Positions 36,501 to 43,937 of a stretch of 64,000 bases of DNA are shown here, one piece after another (the first letter of the stretch is position 1; every line of letters starts with the position of its first letter). A program made the position numbers and the translations under genes. This DNA comes from UBA2966 sp965242505 (GTDB lineage: Bacteria; Pseudomonadota; Alphaproteobacteria; UBA2966), in contig OZ251449.1 of the NCBI GenBank assembly GCA_965242505.1, positions 62,001 to 126,000 of the forward strand, written 5' to 3'. The notes under the pieces were generated by a model. That model saw only the letters and a list, made by a program, of their open reading frames with translations, did no database searches and was not told where the DNA came from.

Positions 36501-38732
36501 GCCGCTATGCATGTTGACGCGGATGTCGCCCACGTTGTAGCGGTTGAGCAGCGCGTTCACCGCGTTCTTGTAGGCGGTGGAGAAGGCCGCGTCCGCGTCG
36601 GCGAGCGCGGTGGTGAGGGCCGTGGCGTCGTTCGTCACCAGCGCCCGCAGCACCGCCTTCTCCGCGTCGGAGAGGCCCTTGCCCAGAACGTCGCGCAGCA
36701 GGGTTCTGCGGCCGGCGTTGTCCACGCGCAGGAAGGTCACGAGCTGGGCGTCGGTCAGGTCGCTCGCCGCCGTGGTGGCGGTGGTGCCGATGGCGGTGAG
36801 GAGCGCCGGCGCCACCGCGATCTCGGCGTTCTCCAGCGCCGCCCGGAACTGCGCGACGTAGGCGTTGTCGGCGACGGTGGCGCCGGTGGGCACGGCCGTC
36901 GTCTGCGCCGCGGCGTTCGCGAACGCGCCCGGGTCGTCGCCCTTCGCCACCTGCGCCACCACGTCGCGCCACGATATGGCGTAGGCCTCGATGCCCGCCG
37001 GGCCGCCATAGACGCCGCCGCTGCCCTTGCCGCCCTCCGCCTCCTGGTCGAAGGTCAGCACCTGCCCGGCGCCCGCATTCCCCGTCCCCGCCGTCGCGAA
37101 GCGGCCGTCGTCGTTGGCCGCGGTCCCGGTCCTTCCGACCGCGCTCGCCCCGGTCGAGGCGGTGCCGCCCCAGGCGACGTCGATCAGCGGCTGAGGGGCC
37201 GACGACGACCGCGGCGTCACCGTCGCGGCGGTGTTGCTGGACGCCACCTGGACGACGAGGCCCGACCGCCCCGCCGAAAGCGCGCCGGCGGAATGGGTGA
37301 CGGAGACGGCGCCGGTGGTCGCGGGCGGCAGGATCTCGTCGATCCAGATGGCGTTCCCTGCCGCCGTGATGGCGCCGCTGTTGTCAACCGTCATATCGCC
37401 GGTGCCGTCGGGCCGCTCGATCCGGATGCCGTCCCCTTCCTGCGAGGTGATGGCGCCGGAGTTGGTGAGCTCGAAGTCGTCCGCCACGTTCCCCGTCGTC
37501 GTGGTGGGCTTGTAGACGTAGAGGGCGTGGTTCTTCGAGTTGAGGGCGCCTTCGTTGACGACCGTGACGTCGCCGCTGTTGGCGGCGTAGGTTCTTCCCG
37601 CGTCGAGGGCGAAGTTGTCCACCAGATAGATGGCGTGCCCCAGGTGCTGCGCCGCGTCGCCGGTCACCGTGATGGCGCCGCGGTTGGTGAGCGCGATGGT
37701 GCCGCCGGTGAGCTTCTTCAGCCGGATGCCGAAGTCGGACGCCGTGATGGCGCCCGAGTTCGTGAGCGTGACGGCCCGGGCGCTCTGGTTGTCCCAGTAC
37801 TCGAAGTCGAACTGGATGCCCCGCCTGACCGTCTGCCCCGCCACCGCGCCGATGTCGCCGCTGTTGTCGAGTGTCATGCCGCCGGCGCCCCAGCTTTGCA
37901 TCAGGATGCCGACGTAGGGGCCCCCCAGCGTGATGTCGCCCGAGTTGGTGACGACCAGCGAGCCGGTCAGCTGGGTCCCGCCAATGAACCCGAGGATGCC
38001 GTGCGGCAGGTTGTCGCGGTATTGATCGTAGTTGGCGGAGGTGGCGGAGGGGTTGCCGATACCCGCGTAGATGGCGCCGCTGTTGGTGATGACGGTGTCG
38101 TCGCTGGTGCCCCCGTTCGTCCGGTTGATTCGGAGGCCCTGCATGGCGGCGTAGATGGTCGCCGCGCTGTTGATGGTGGAACCGGGGGCGCCTCGGCCCT
38201 GGCTGGTAGCGGTGGACTGCGCGCGGATGAAGATGCCGTGCTGCTTCATCGGCGTGGTCATCGTGCCGATGGTCACACCGGCTCTCACGTTGACCCGCAC
38301 TCTCACACCGGAGTTGTTGGATTCCTGCCACACATAGATGCCGTTGTTGCGGTCGATGCCGGAGACCGTGTTCGTCCCCTGGACGATGTTGATGATGTGG
38401 GGGGTCCCGTTGGTTGCGTCGCCGGCATTGATCGTGAAGCCGCCCGTTGCGGTGGTCCTCCCGCCGATGCCGACCCCCAGGGCGCCGGCCGTGATGGTGA
38501 TGGGCCTGGTGGCGGAGCCCAGGAGGTTGAGCTGCTGGCCACTGGGGCCAGACCAGTTGTTGCCGCTGCCCGCGATGCCATAGACGATGCCGTTGGAAAA
38601 ATCCCCGACCGGGCAGTTGAGGACCCGCCGGTTGCCGAAACCACATTCCACCTCCGCCCGCGCCGCCCCCGGCGCCAGCAGGAGCACCGCCGCCGCCGCC
38701 GCGACCAGCGCCGCAACGCCCAGGACCTTCAT
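30528..38732 (-). CDS. Giant autotransporter (type Va), candidate phase-variable adhesin
   Basis: About 2734 aa. ATG 38732 is preceded by GGGAGG at ideal spacing and opens a signal peptide (MKVLGVAALVAAAAAVLLLA, cleavage after ARA near residue 26). The passenger is a long beta-helix of Gly/Ala/Val/Asn/Asp-rich repeats, including about eight units of roughly 22-26 residues such as GTVTADGSDAYGIYVADAGG (34400-34900). Interrupting it are three similar helical inserts of about 130 residues (LTDAQLVTFL, GLSDAEKAVLRA; near 36505-36970, 35000-35465, 33120-33640). The last 280 or so residues form a 12-strand-type autotransporter beta-domain ending in GLELQVRF with terminal Phe. Upstream are a C14 tract and a promoter. 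Confidence 0.92.
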   Translation of the reverse strand: MKVLGVAALVAAAAAVLLLAPGAARAEVECGFGNRRVLNCPVGDFSNGIVYGIAGSGNNWSGPSGQQLNLLGSATRPITITAGALGVGIGGRTTATGGFTINAGDATNGTPHIINIVQGTNTVSGIDRNNGIYVWQESNNSGVRVRVNVRAGVTIGTMTTPMKQHGIFIRAQSTATSQGRGAPGSTINSAATIYAAMQGLRINRTNGGTSDDTVITNSGAIYAGIGNPSATSANYDQYRDNLPHGILGFIGGTQLTGSLVVTNSGDITLGGPYVGILMQSWGAGGMTLDNSGDIGAVAGQTVRRGIQFDFEYWDNQSARAVTLTNSGAITASDFGIRLKKLTGGTIALTNRGAITVTGDAAQHLGHAIYLVDNFALDAGRTYAANSGDVTVVNEGALNSKNHALYVYKPTTTTGNVADDFELTNSGAITSQEGDGIRIERPDGTGDMTVDNSGAITAAGNAIWIDEILPPATTGAVSVTHSAGALSAGRSGLVVQVASSNTAATVTPRSSSAPQPLIDVAWGGTASTGASAVGRTGTAANDDGRFATAGTGNAGAGQVLTFDQEAEGGKGSGGVYGGPAGIEAYAISWRDVVAQVAKGDDPGAFANAAAQTTAVPTGATVADNAYVAQFRAALENAEIAVAPALLTAIGTTATTAASDLTDAQLVTFLRVDNAGRRTLLRDVLGKGLSDAEKAVLRALVTNDATALTTALADADAAFSTAYKNAVNALLNRYNVGDIRVNMHSGSIAASRGDGIRAYYATPNDNNGGISVTVGAGASVAGAKAGIYVANAGTGLEVAKKYTYGFASGDSSTADDATAVTYNSVALLDQVVTVAGTVTGGTDAGVRLSGGAVIVMAGGSVRAGSSGVGVLADGAALVYVDGEVRGGAGGAAAVHLKGGGTVTVGLNGRVRANGATHAIQRDGTAGTTRLTLITDTVVPYRDDVNDQVDGSIEGIDSARLVEHRNGVPTGYSLTLTINSDGSLDTSKLPPRPISYDCTENGRCIRTGAGTISNRRTGVYAAVPSESATANQRLIDVNWTAAFSQGTAGDAGRFAAATVGEALVFDRESEAVKAAAATIRWGAPAGIEAHALSWRDAAAEVAKGDDPGAIANAAAQTTLLATSGAGSRRAAILAQFRAALGNADLAVAAAVLTAIDSSATSVSDLTDAEIVTYLSTDDAPTRTLLRNILAQGLSDGEKAVLRAVAASDADALTTALNDAGAAFSTAYKNAVRALLDRSNAGDVRVRMASGSIDSQGDGIRAYYATPNAGNGGIDVAIAAGARVTADLAGVYVANAGGAVMVANDGTITADAHGIRVADAGGAVTVTNRGTITADAHGVYVANAGGAVAVTVADSGTVTADGSDAHGIYVANAGGAVTVANGGTVTADGSDAYGIYVADAGGAVTVSSSGTIEADAYGIYVADADGDVMVSSSGTIEADAYGIHVVTGASGDVAITTTGGSIAVTADAGIGIYPQDNAGHTGAVAVSNGGDVTAQTWGIYANRAGSGAVSVTNTGGTVLGMTQPGIFAANKLDDASAVTVDVTGGAVRSEGPNKPAIRAWNRGTGDLSVAIAAGATAISRGAAGVYATLDDADGNQLEITQGGTIRGRTGVHALVARGSTAETVTPRAAEAQPLISVAWTGTFSHGTTADVAPNDEGRFQAATAGNALAFDRESAAMEAVGGDGSIRWGAPAGVEAQVMSWSNVTTVVAAGDDPGEIADNAARLLLFDVASTDAELKARSDALVRQARAVLENDEIMVEAGSALATAIAAIETDGTEGLSDAEIAAWLSADDDDARTLLRDVLAQGLSDGEKAILAAVAAGDDAGLDAALTAAGFTDDEADDTDYWSRVKALLDRYNVGDIRVAMTGGAIDSRGDGIRAYYATPNANNGGIRVTVGAGAEVTGAKAGVHVANAGPGLRIRKRYAPVAVRGLAGNADAGEDDPIVIGSLNAAGDAIATPYRNQLVTVAGTVTGGTDAAVRLSGGGAVIVMAGGRVHAAGASGVGILADGPAHLFIDGEVKGGAGGAAAVDLPGGGGVIVGLNGKVEANGADNAIRGGGGAATGVAVVLAVAGPYLEDAEEAHARVEGSYEGVLAETYREYRNDAPSGYTGPVRRLRDGTPDLSGFDPRPCGEDQFRGADGMCADRPADSGRVAFTGDGGMESHDDGIRAWYAEPGDGNGGISVTVPAGVNVTGSEAGVYVENAGRGLRIRKRYAPEAIRDLAVNEDAGEDDLVAMGSLNAAGDAIATPWLDQLVTVESGGTVTGGTDAAIHLNGGGAVIVMERGRVIAGSSGVAIRVNDPGPAHLFIDGEVRGGVGGAAAVDLPAGGSVVVGPNGRVQANGARNVIRGGDTAATEVNVTLATGATPSPEDVNARVEGSLEGVEDDVVHLREYRDGAPVSTGYSGTLPVTPDGALDTSELERPEEGDGVMALSCEEVERIGDRRCRLYEALPSMLLAMNALPSWADRMAAARDGNGVWARVEAAQGEWRAKQATTTGELSYDHNRGVGQAGFEFAAGENGRGGVSAHAVGGKASMSGVGEVDLKGWGAGISATWLDGAFYVDAQAAATAYDVDVKSYTHGRMSTKSVHGAGYAVGVDVGVRAPVGEAFLTPRAGVAWSRVDLAEFRDLETAGDGDMRARVSVADANSVKGRVGMTLEAAAGSGRLFGSLDVEREFTDDTQTTVGRAVLRTESRPTAARLGLGGVFAVDENVRLKATAGYRTSGNSATSGYDGGLELQVRF

Positions 38733-38758
38733 GCCGAACCTCCCGTCATCCATGACGC

Positions 38759-38772
38759 GGGGGGGGGGGGGG
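38759..38772 (-). promoter_or_regulatory. 14-base poly-C tract upstream of the autotransporter start
   Basis: Read on the autotransporter strand, 14 consecutive C lie 27 bases before ATG 38732. Upstream of the tract, ATG 38790 has an excellent ribosome site (AGGAG two bases before it). With 14 C its frame runs 14 codons and stops at a TGA overlapping the CATGGATGA region just before the autotransporter. Loss of one C (13) or gain of two (16) would join it in frame to the autotransporter. A GTG at 38816 is in frame only at 14 C. This is the layout of a slippage switch. Confidence 0.65.
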
Positions 38773-38827
38773 TGAACTGCTCCCGGACATGGCTCCTGAA
38801 ACCTCCATACACGCACACGCCGCTCCC

Positions 38828-38856
38828 ATCATCGCACACCCCGCGGCCCGTTTCAA
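38828..38856 (-). promoter_or_regulatory. Putative promoter of the autotransporter gene
   Basis: On the minus strand TTGAAA (38851-38856) and GATGAT (38828-38833) are separated by exactly 17 bases. Transcription would begin near 38821, so the poly-C tract would lie inside the transcript. A perfect DnaA-box sequence (TTATCCACA, 38862-38870) lies just upstream. A single copy is most likely coincidence. Confidence 0.5.
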
Positions 38857-38921
38857 CAAATTTATCCACAGCCCACCCGGCGCCCCTTCCCTTGTCGCCG
38901 CCATCGTCCTAGACTCCGCGC

Positions 38922-39419
38922 ATGGACGGCCCCACCATCACCATCCTCGCGACCGTCGGCGCCGTCGGCGTCGCCCTGGCCGGCCTCATCCTCCGGCAGG
39001 GCGCGCGCCTCGACGCCCGCATCGACCGCATCGACGACCGCATCGATCAGGGCAACGCCCAGGTCAACGAGCGCATCGATCAGGTCAACGGGCGCATCGA
39101 CCAGATCAACGAACGCATCGACCAGGGCAACGCCCAGATCAACGAGCGCATCGACCAGGTCAACGAGCGCATCGACCAGGGCAACGCCCAGGTCAACGAG
39201 CGCATCGACCAGGTCAACGGGCGCATCGACCAGATCAACGACCGCATCGACCAGGGCAACGCCCAGATCAACGACCGCATCGACCAGGGCAACGCCCAGA
39301 TCAACGAACGCATCGACCGCGTCGAACGGGGACAGAACGACCTGCGGGAGCGCATGGCGAAGCTGGAGGGGTTGCTCGAAGGGCTGCGGGAAGCGATCAC
39401 CGGCCGGCGCGCCGCGTAG
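38922..39419 (+). CDS. RIDQ-repeat coiled-coil protein, copy 1
   Basis: A 165-aa protein: short N-terminal membrane segment (MDGPTITILATVGAVGVALA, continuing into GLILRQG), then a long coiled coil made of alternating 7- and 11-residue units (RIDQVNG, RIDQINE, RIDQGNAQINE and variants, about residues 36-130), and a conserved end (RVERGQNDLRERMAKLEGL). There are two further copies (39880, 47893) with the same ends and different repeat numbers. TAGACT stands 5 bases before the ATG without a ribosome site, suggesting a leaderless mRNA. Function unknown; a membrane-anchored coiled-coil rod. Confidence 0.75.
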   Translation: MDGPTITILATVGAVGVALAGLILRQGARLDARIDRIDDRIDQGNAQVNERIDQVNGRIDQINERIDQGNAQINERIDQVNERIDQGNAQVNERIDQVNGRIDQINDRIDQGNAQINDRIDQGNAQINERIDRVERGQNDLRERMAKLEGLLEGLREAITGRRAA

Positions 39420-39454
39420 GGCGCGTTCGCGCCCCTCTCTCCCTCCTGCCCACT

Positions 39455-39500
39455 AAATCCTCCCCCCTGACAGGGGGGAGGTCGGGAGGGGGGTCCGGAC
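39455..39500. repeat. Type-A GC hairpin repeat
   Basis: A single copy of CTCCCCCCTGACAGGGGGGAG with the GTCGGGAGGGGGGTC tail, followed by ACGAACGCGCGCTTGCGG, which reappears inverted inside the 47-kb repeat field. It separates the RIDQ gene from the DUF1640 gene. Confidence 0.8.
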
Positions 39501-39547
39501 GAACGCGCGCTTGCGGATGGCCCCCGCAACGGCGTAGCCTTCGGCCC

Positions 39548-39835
39548 ATGACCGCGACCGCGCACGTGACCGGCTTCGACACGCTGACCTACGCGCGCCG
39601 CCTCAAGGCGGCCGGCGTGGACGAGGCCCAGGCCGAAGCGCACGCCGAAGCCGTCCGCGACGCCGTGACCGAAGGCGTCGCCACCAAGGCCGACCTCGCC
39701 GAGGGACTCGCCGCGCTCGAAACGCGGTTGACGGTCCGCTTCGTCGGCATCGCCGTCGGCATCGCCGTCGCCATCGTGGTCGCCAATGCCGCCGCCGTCG
39801 CGGCCATCGTGGCGCTCGCGCAGCTGCTCCCGTAG
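39548..39835 (+). CDS. DUF1640 (CCDC90-like) protein, copy 2
   Basis: A 95-aa paralogue of 29629-30003: FDTLTYARRLKAAGVDEAQ and AEAHAEAVRDAVTEGVATKA at the start, but only one coiled-coil block (ADLAEGLAALETRL) before a longer C-terminal membrane region (about 60-92). TAGCCT seven bases ahead of ATG 39548, with no ribosome site, repeats the arrangement of the other copy. The role is unknown. It lies between two RIDQ coiled-coil genes. Confidence 0.7.
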   Translation: MTATAHVTGFDTLTYARRLKAAGVDEAQAEAHAEAVRDAVTEGVATKADLAEGLAALETRLTVRFVGIAVGIAVAIVVANAAAVAAIVALAQLLP

Positions 39836-39879
39836 GACGGCCCCTTCCCTTGTCGCCGCCATCGCCCTAGACTGCGCGC

Positions 39880-40302
39880 ATGGACGGCCCCACCATCACC
39901 ATCCTCGCCACCGTCGGCGCCGTCGGCGTGGCCCTGGCCGGCCTCATCCTCCGGCAGGGCGCGCGCCTCGACGCCCGCATCGACCGCATCGACGACCGCA
40001 TCGATCAGGGCAACGCCCAAGTCAACGAGCGCATCGATCAGGTCAACGGGCGCATCGACCAGATCAACGACCGCATCGACCAGGGCAACGCCCAGGTCAA
40101 CGAGCGCATCGATCAGGTCAACGAGCGTATCGACCAGGGCAACGCCCAGATCAACGGGCGCATCGACCAGATCAGCAACCAGATCAACGAGCGCATCGAC
40201 CGCGTCGAACGGGGACAGAACGACCTGCGGGAGCGCATGGCGAAGCTGGAGGGGTTGCTCGAAGGGCTGCGGGAAGCGATCACCGGCCGGCGCGCCGCGT
40301 AG
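39880..40302 (+). CDS. RIDQ-repeat coiled-coil protein, copy 2
   Basis: A 140-aa copy of 38922-39419 with the same membrane start and C-terminal end and fewer 7/11-residue units. The upstream 40 bases (TTGTCGCCGCCATCG ... TAGACT) are also conserved, so promoter and gene were duplicated together. The repeat number has changed while the ends are almost unchanged, so unequal recombination within the coiled coil is likely. Confidence 0.75.
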   Translation: MDGPTITILATVGAVGVALAGLILRQGARLDARIDRIDDRIDQGNAQVNERIDQVNGRIDQINDRIDQGNAQVNERIDQVNERIDQGNAQINGRIDQISNQINERIDRVERGQNDLRERMAKLEGLLEGLREAITGRRAA

Positions 40303-40329
40303 GGCGCGTTCGCGCCCCTCTCTCCCCCT

Positions 40330-41215
40330 GACCACTGATACTCCTCCCCCCCTGACCACTCGTTCTCCTCCCCCCTAACAGGGGGGAGGTCGGGAGGGGG
40401 GTCCGGATGAACATGCGCCGCAACGCCGGCGACCCCCACCCCGACCCTCCCCCTGCAAGGGAGAGGGAGAAACAAAAGCGAAGGGGAGGGGCGGGAACCG
40501 CCGACGCCCATCCCCCCGGCCACCCATACTCCTCCCCCCGGCCACCTACACTCCTCCCCCCTGACAGGGGGGAGGCCGGGAGGGGGGTCCGGACGCAACG
40601 CCGCAACGCCGCGACCCCCACCCCGACCCTCCCCCTGCAAGGGAGAGGGAGAAACAAAAGCGAAGGGGAGGGGCGGGAACCGCCGACGCCCATCCCCCCG
40701 GCCACCCACGCTCCTACCCCTTGACCACCCATACTCCTCCCCCCTGGCCACCTACACTCCTCCCCCTGCAAGGGAGAGGGAGAAACAAAAGCGAAGGGGA
40801 GGGGCGGGAACCGCCGACGCCCATCCCCCCCGGCCACCCATACTCCTCCCCCCTGGCCACCTACACTCCTCCCCCCTGACAGGGGGGAGGTCGGGAGGGG
40901 GGTCCGGATGAACATGCGCCGCAACGCCGCGACCCCCACCCCGACCCTCCCCCTGCAAGGGAGAGGGAGAAACAAAAGCGAAGGGGAGGAGCGGGAGCTG
41001 CCGACGCCCATCCCCCCGGCCACCCATACTCCTCCCCCCTGGCCACCTACACTCCTCCCCCCCTGACAGGGGGGAGGTTGGGAGGGGGGTCCGGATGAAC
41101 ATGCGCCGCCGTCGGCGACCCCCACCCCGACCCTCCCCCTGCAAGGGAGAGGGAGAAACAAAAGCGAAGGAGAGGAGCGGGGTGGGGGTCGCGCCAGGGG
41201 GGAGGAGCGCGAATG
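40330..41215. repeat. Tandem field of ~185-bp GC hairpin repeats
   Basis: Fills the 937-base gap between the RIDQ gene and tonB. Each unit carries a type-A palindrome, GGATGAACATGCGCCGCAAC, a type-B hairpin (CCTCCCCCTGCAAGGGAGAG) and the piece ACAAAAGCGAAGGGGAGG. Units begin near 40404, 40588, 40903 and 41088 (periods 184-185 plus one truncated unit). No gene is seen. The GAGAAATGCGGGC motif (41229-41240) joins the field directly to the tonB stop. Confidence 0.9.
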
Positions 41216-41239
41216 GACGAGCAGTACGAGAAATGCGGG

Positions 41240-42085
41240 CTAACGGAGGCGGAAGGACACGGGAACGTCCACGGCTCCGGAGACCGCCTCGCCGACCACC
41301 GTCGCCGGCAGGAATCGCCATTCGCCCACCGCTCGGCGCGCGGCTTCGTCGAGAAGCCCGTGGCCGCTGCTCCTCGTGACCGTCACGCGCTCCACCGCGC
41401 CCGCGCGGTCCACCTCGACCCGCAACAGGACCCGGCCTTCCAGCCCCAGCCGCCGGGCCGCGAAGGGGTATTCCGGCGGGCGGTTTTCCGCGGCGACCCG
41501 GGCGCCGCGGGTGATTCCCGTCCGCGTCCCGGCGGGTCGCCGGACGTCCGCGGCCCCGACGGCGGCGGCGCCATCGAGGATCGGCTTCGCAGGGCCGGGG
41601 CGGCCGGTGTCCGGGCCGGCGGGCGGACCGGCGTCCTCGACGGTCGCCGCGACGCGGGATTCGGGCTGGACCGGCGGCGTCGACGGTCCGGACGGCGTGG
41701 CCGGGACGGCTCGCGGCGCCGGGGGTTTGGTCCGCGGCAGGGGCGCGCTCCGCCGGGGTTTCGGCGTCCGCGCCGCCGATGCCGTCCGGGGGGGGGCTTC
41801 GCGGGCGCCGATGCGGAGAGGTTTCGCGCCGGAGGCCGCCGGCGCGGTCGTCTCGACCGGCGGCGGGTCTCGCGCGATGTCCGGCGGCGGCGGACCCGCC
41901 GGAATTTCCGGGGAGGAACCCGGCTCGCCGGGAAACGCGAGCTCCACCGTGATCGGCGGCGAGTCCTGCGGCGGGAGGGCGGTATCGAGGCCGATGACGG
42001 CGGCGGCGGCCAGCGCGTGGCCGGCCAGCGACACGGTCGCCGCCGTCCACCGGATCCCGGCGGCGCTGGCGGAAGCCGCCTTCAC
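41240..42085 (-). CDS. tonB: TonB-like energy transducer
   Basis: Couples the proton gradient, via ExbBD, to the outer-membrane B12 receptor. The 281-aa protein has an N-terminal membrane helix (about 12-34), a long Pro/Ala-rich periplasmic linker with Pro-Pro and Lys-Pro runs (about 40-190), and a C-terminal TonB domain (YPFAARRLGLEGRVLLRVEV ... WRFLPAT). Start GTG 42085 overlaps the stop of btuD by 4 bases. It is the last gene of the cobalamin operon. No exbB or exbD lies in the window. Confidence 0.88.
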   Translation of the reverse strand: MKAASASAAGIRWTAATVSLAGHALAAAAVIGLDTALPPQDSPPITVELAFPGEPGSSPEIPAGPPPPDIARDPPPVETTAPAASGAKPLRIGAREAPPRTASAARTPKPRRSAPLPRTKPPAPRAVPATPSGPSTPPVQPESRVAATVEDAGPPAGPDTGRPGPAKPILDGAAAVGAADVRRPAGTRTGITRGARVAAENRPPEYPFAARRLGLEGRVLLRVEVDRAGAVERVTVTRSSGHGLLDEAARRAVGEWRFLPATVVGEAVSGAVDVPVSFRLR

Positions 42086-42876
42086 GGCGTTTCGTTCCCG
42101 GCGTCCAGCCGCCGCCAGGGCGCCACGAGGGTCCCGGCGTCGGTGGAAACCGTGACGGTCTCGACGCCGTACGCCCCGCCGACGGCGTCGGACGCCAGAA
42201 CCTCTTCCGGATGCCCCTCGCGGACGATGCGCCCGTCCGCGACGAGCGCGAGATCGTCGCAGAAACGGGCCGCCAGGGTCAGGTCGTGGAGGACCGCCAC
42301 GACGATCCTGCCGCCCGCCGCGAAGTCCCGGAAGAGCTCCATGATCCGCAGCTGGTGGTAGGGGTCGAGCGAGGAGATCGGCTCGTCCGCGAGCAGCGCC
42401 TCGGGGTCGCCGGCGAGAGCGCGGGCGATGAGGACCCGCGTCCGTTCGCCGCTGGACAGCGACGAGACGGCCCGGTCCGCGAGGTGGAGAACGCCGGTCC
42501 GGCTCATCGCGGCTTCCGTCATCCGCACGTCGGCGTCGCCGGAACTCCGCCAGAGGCCGGCGCGGGGAATGCGCCCCAGCATGACCAGCCGGTCGACGCG
42601 CAGCGGCCAGTGGACCGGCGCGTCCGCGGGCAGATAGGAAATACGCTTGGCCCGGCTCGCGCGCGGCATGGCCGCCAGCTCGACCCCCTCGAGCGTGACG
42701 GCGCCGCGGCCGGGCGCCAGCAGTCCGCCCAGGACGCGCAGGAGGGTGGTCTTGCCGGCGCCGTTGGGCCCGATGAGGCCGACGACCCGCCCGCGCCCGG
42801 CGGTGAACGCCACGCCCCGCAGCGCCTCGCGTCCGCCCAGGGAGACGGCCACGTCCCGCGCGGCGAGCCCGCTCAC
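42082..42876 (-). CDS. btuD: Vitamin B12 ABC transporter ATP-binding protein
   Basis: A 264-aa ATPase of the BtuD/FecE class. Walker A is GPNGAGKTT (about 36-44), the signature is LSSGERTR and Walker B is ALLADEP, with switch His in VLHDLTLAARF. GTG 42876 overlaps the stop of btuC by 4 bases. The frame upstream of that belongs to the permease region and is a shadow. It powers import through BtuC with BtuF as binding protein. A role with haem or iron-siderophore is less likely given the riboswitch. Confidence 0.92.
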   Translation of the reverse strand: MSGLAARDVAVSLGGREALRGVAFTAGRGRVVGLIGPNGAGKTTLLRVLGGLLAPGRGAVTLEGVELAAMPRASRAKRISYLPADAPVHWPLRVDRLVMLGRIPRAGLWRSSGDADVRMTEAAMSRTGVLHLADRAVSSLSSGERTRVLIARALAGDPEALLADEPISSLDPYHQLRIMELFRDFAAGGRIVVAVLHDLTLAARFCDDLALVADGRIVREGHPEEVLASDAVGGAYGVETVTVSTDAGTLVAPWRRLDAGNETP

Positions 42877-43937
42877 GCCAGCGTTCTCCGCGTGCGCACG
42901 ATCAGGTGGAGAAAGAAGGGCGCGCCGATCAGCGCGGTGACGACGCCCAGACGCGGTTCGTGCGTCATCGGCGGAAGGCGGGCGGCCAGATCGGCGGCCA
43001 GGAGCAGCGCCGCTCCTCCCAGCCCGCTCGCGATCAGGAGGCGGCCGGGCTCGTGGCCGACGAAGGGACGCAGGAGGTGGGGGACGACGAGGCCGACGAA
43101 CCCTATGGCGCCGCTCACCGCGACGCCCGCGCCCACGCAGCAGGCCGCGCCGAGAACGATTTGCGCCTTGACGCGCGACAGATCGAACCCCAGCGACCGC
43201 GCCACGTCGTCGCCGAGGGTGAGCGCGTCGAGGGGCCGGGCCGCCGTGGCCAGCAGAAGCCATCCGATCAGCGTGAGCGGCAGCGCGACTCCGACGTGCG
43301 AGAGGCTGCGGTCGGCGAGTGAGCCGAGAAGCCAGAACACGGCCTCGACGACGGCGTAGGGACTGGGCGCCAGATTCAGCGCCAGCGAGATCAGCGCGCC
43401 GGCGAACGCGTTCACCGCGACGCCCGCGAGGACCAGCGTGAGCGGACCGGCGTCGCGCCCGGCGAGGGCGAGCAGGAGCGCCACGGCGGCCGCGGCCCCC
43501 GCCGTCGCTGCGACCGGGACCGCGAGGTCGGACCCCGCCGCCAGCCCGAAATGGATGGCGAGGACCGCGCCCAACCCCGCGCTGCTGGAGACGCCGATCA
43601 CGCCGGGATCCGCCAGCGGGTTGCGCAGCAGCCCCTGGAGGGCGGCGCCCGCGAGGCCGAGGCTGCCCCCGACGACGATCCCGAGCACGGCGCGCGGCAG
43701 GCGGATTTCCACGAGGATCAGGCCCGGCAGCCCCGGATCGCCGCCGAGGGCCGCCATCAGCGTCGACATCGGCGGCAGATATACGTGCCCCGTCGCCAGC
43801 GACGCGGCGAACAGCGCCAGGACCAAGACCGTCAGGACGACCGTCGGAAGCGCGGCGGCCGCGCCGGCGGACCTTCGCGCCCCGGCCGGCGGTCGTTCGG
43901 CGCCCGGTCCGCCGCGGTCCGTTCCGGGGGCGGTCAC
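42873..43937 (-). CDS. btuC: Vitamin B12 ABC transporter permease
   Basis: FecCD-type permease of 354 aa with about ten membrane segments. It has the conserved LRLPRAVLG-like stretch (EIRLPRAVLGIVVGGSLGLAG), LLRNPLADPGVIGVSSSAGLGA, and the ATPase-contact region around GAIGFVGLVVPHLLRPFVG. GTG 43937 overlaps the stop of btuF. It sits in the riboswitch-controlled operon, so cobalamin or a cobalamin precursor is the likely cargo. Confidence 0.92.
   Translation of the reverse strand: MTAPGTDRGGPGAERPPAGARRSAGAAAALPTVVLTVLVLALFAASLATGHVYLPPMSTLMAALGGDPGLPGLILVEIRLPRAVLGIVVGGSLGLAGAALQGLLRNPLADPGVIGVSSSAGLGAVLAIHFGLAAGSDLAVPVAATAGAAAAVALLLALAGRDAGPLTLVLAGVAVNAFAGALISLALNLAPSPYAVVEAVFWLLGSLADRSLSHVGVALPLTLIGWLLLATAARPLDALTLGDDVARSLGFDLSRVKAQIVLGAACCVGAGVAVSGAIGFVGLVVPHLLRPFVGHEPGRLLIASGLGGAALLLAADLAARLPPMTHEPRLGVVTALIGAPFFLHLIVRTRRTLA

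Noticed and set aside
38862..38870. Perfect DnaA box (TTATCCACA)
   Set aside because: A single box without AT-rich unwinding region, further boxes or dnaA/dnaN/parAB nearby; not an origin.
35850..38912. 1020-codon plus-strand open frame opposite the autotransporter
   Set aside because: Its His/Arg/Asp/Val-rich low-complexity translation mirrors the repeats of the autotransporter, and it has no domain.
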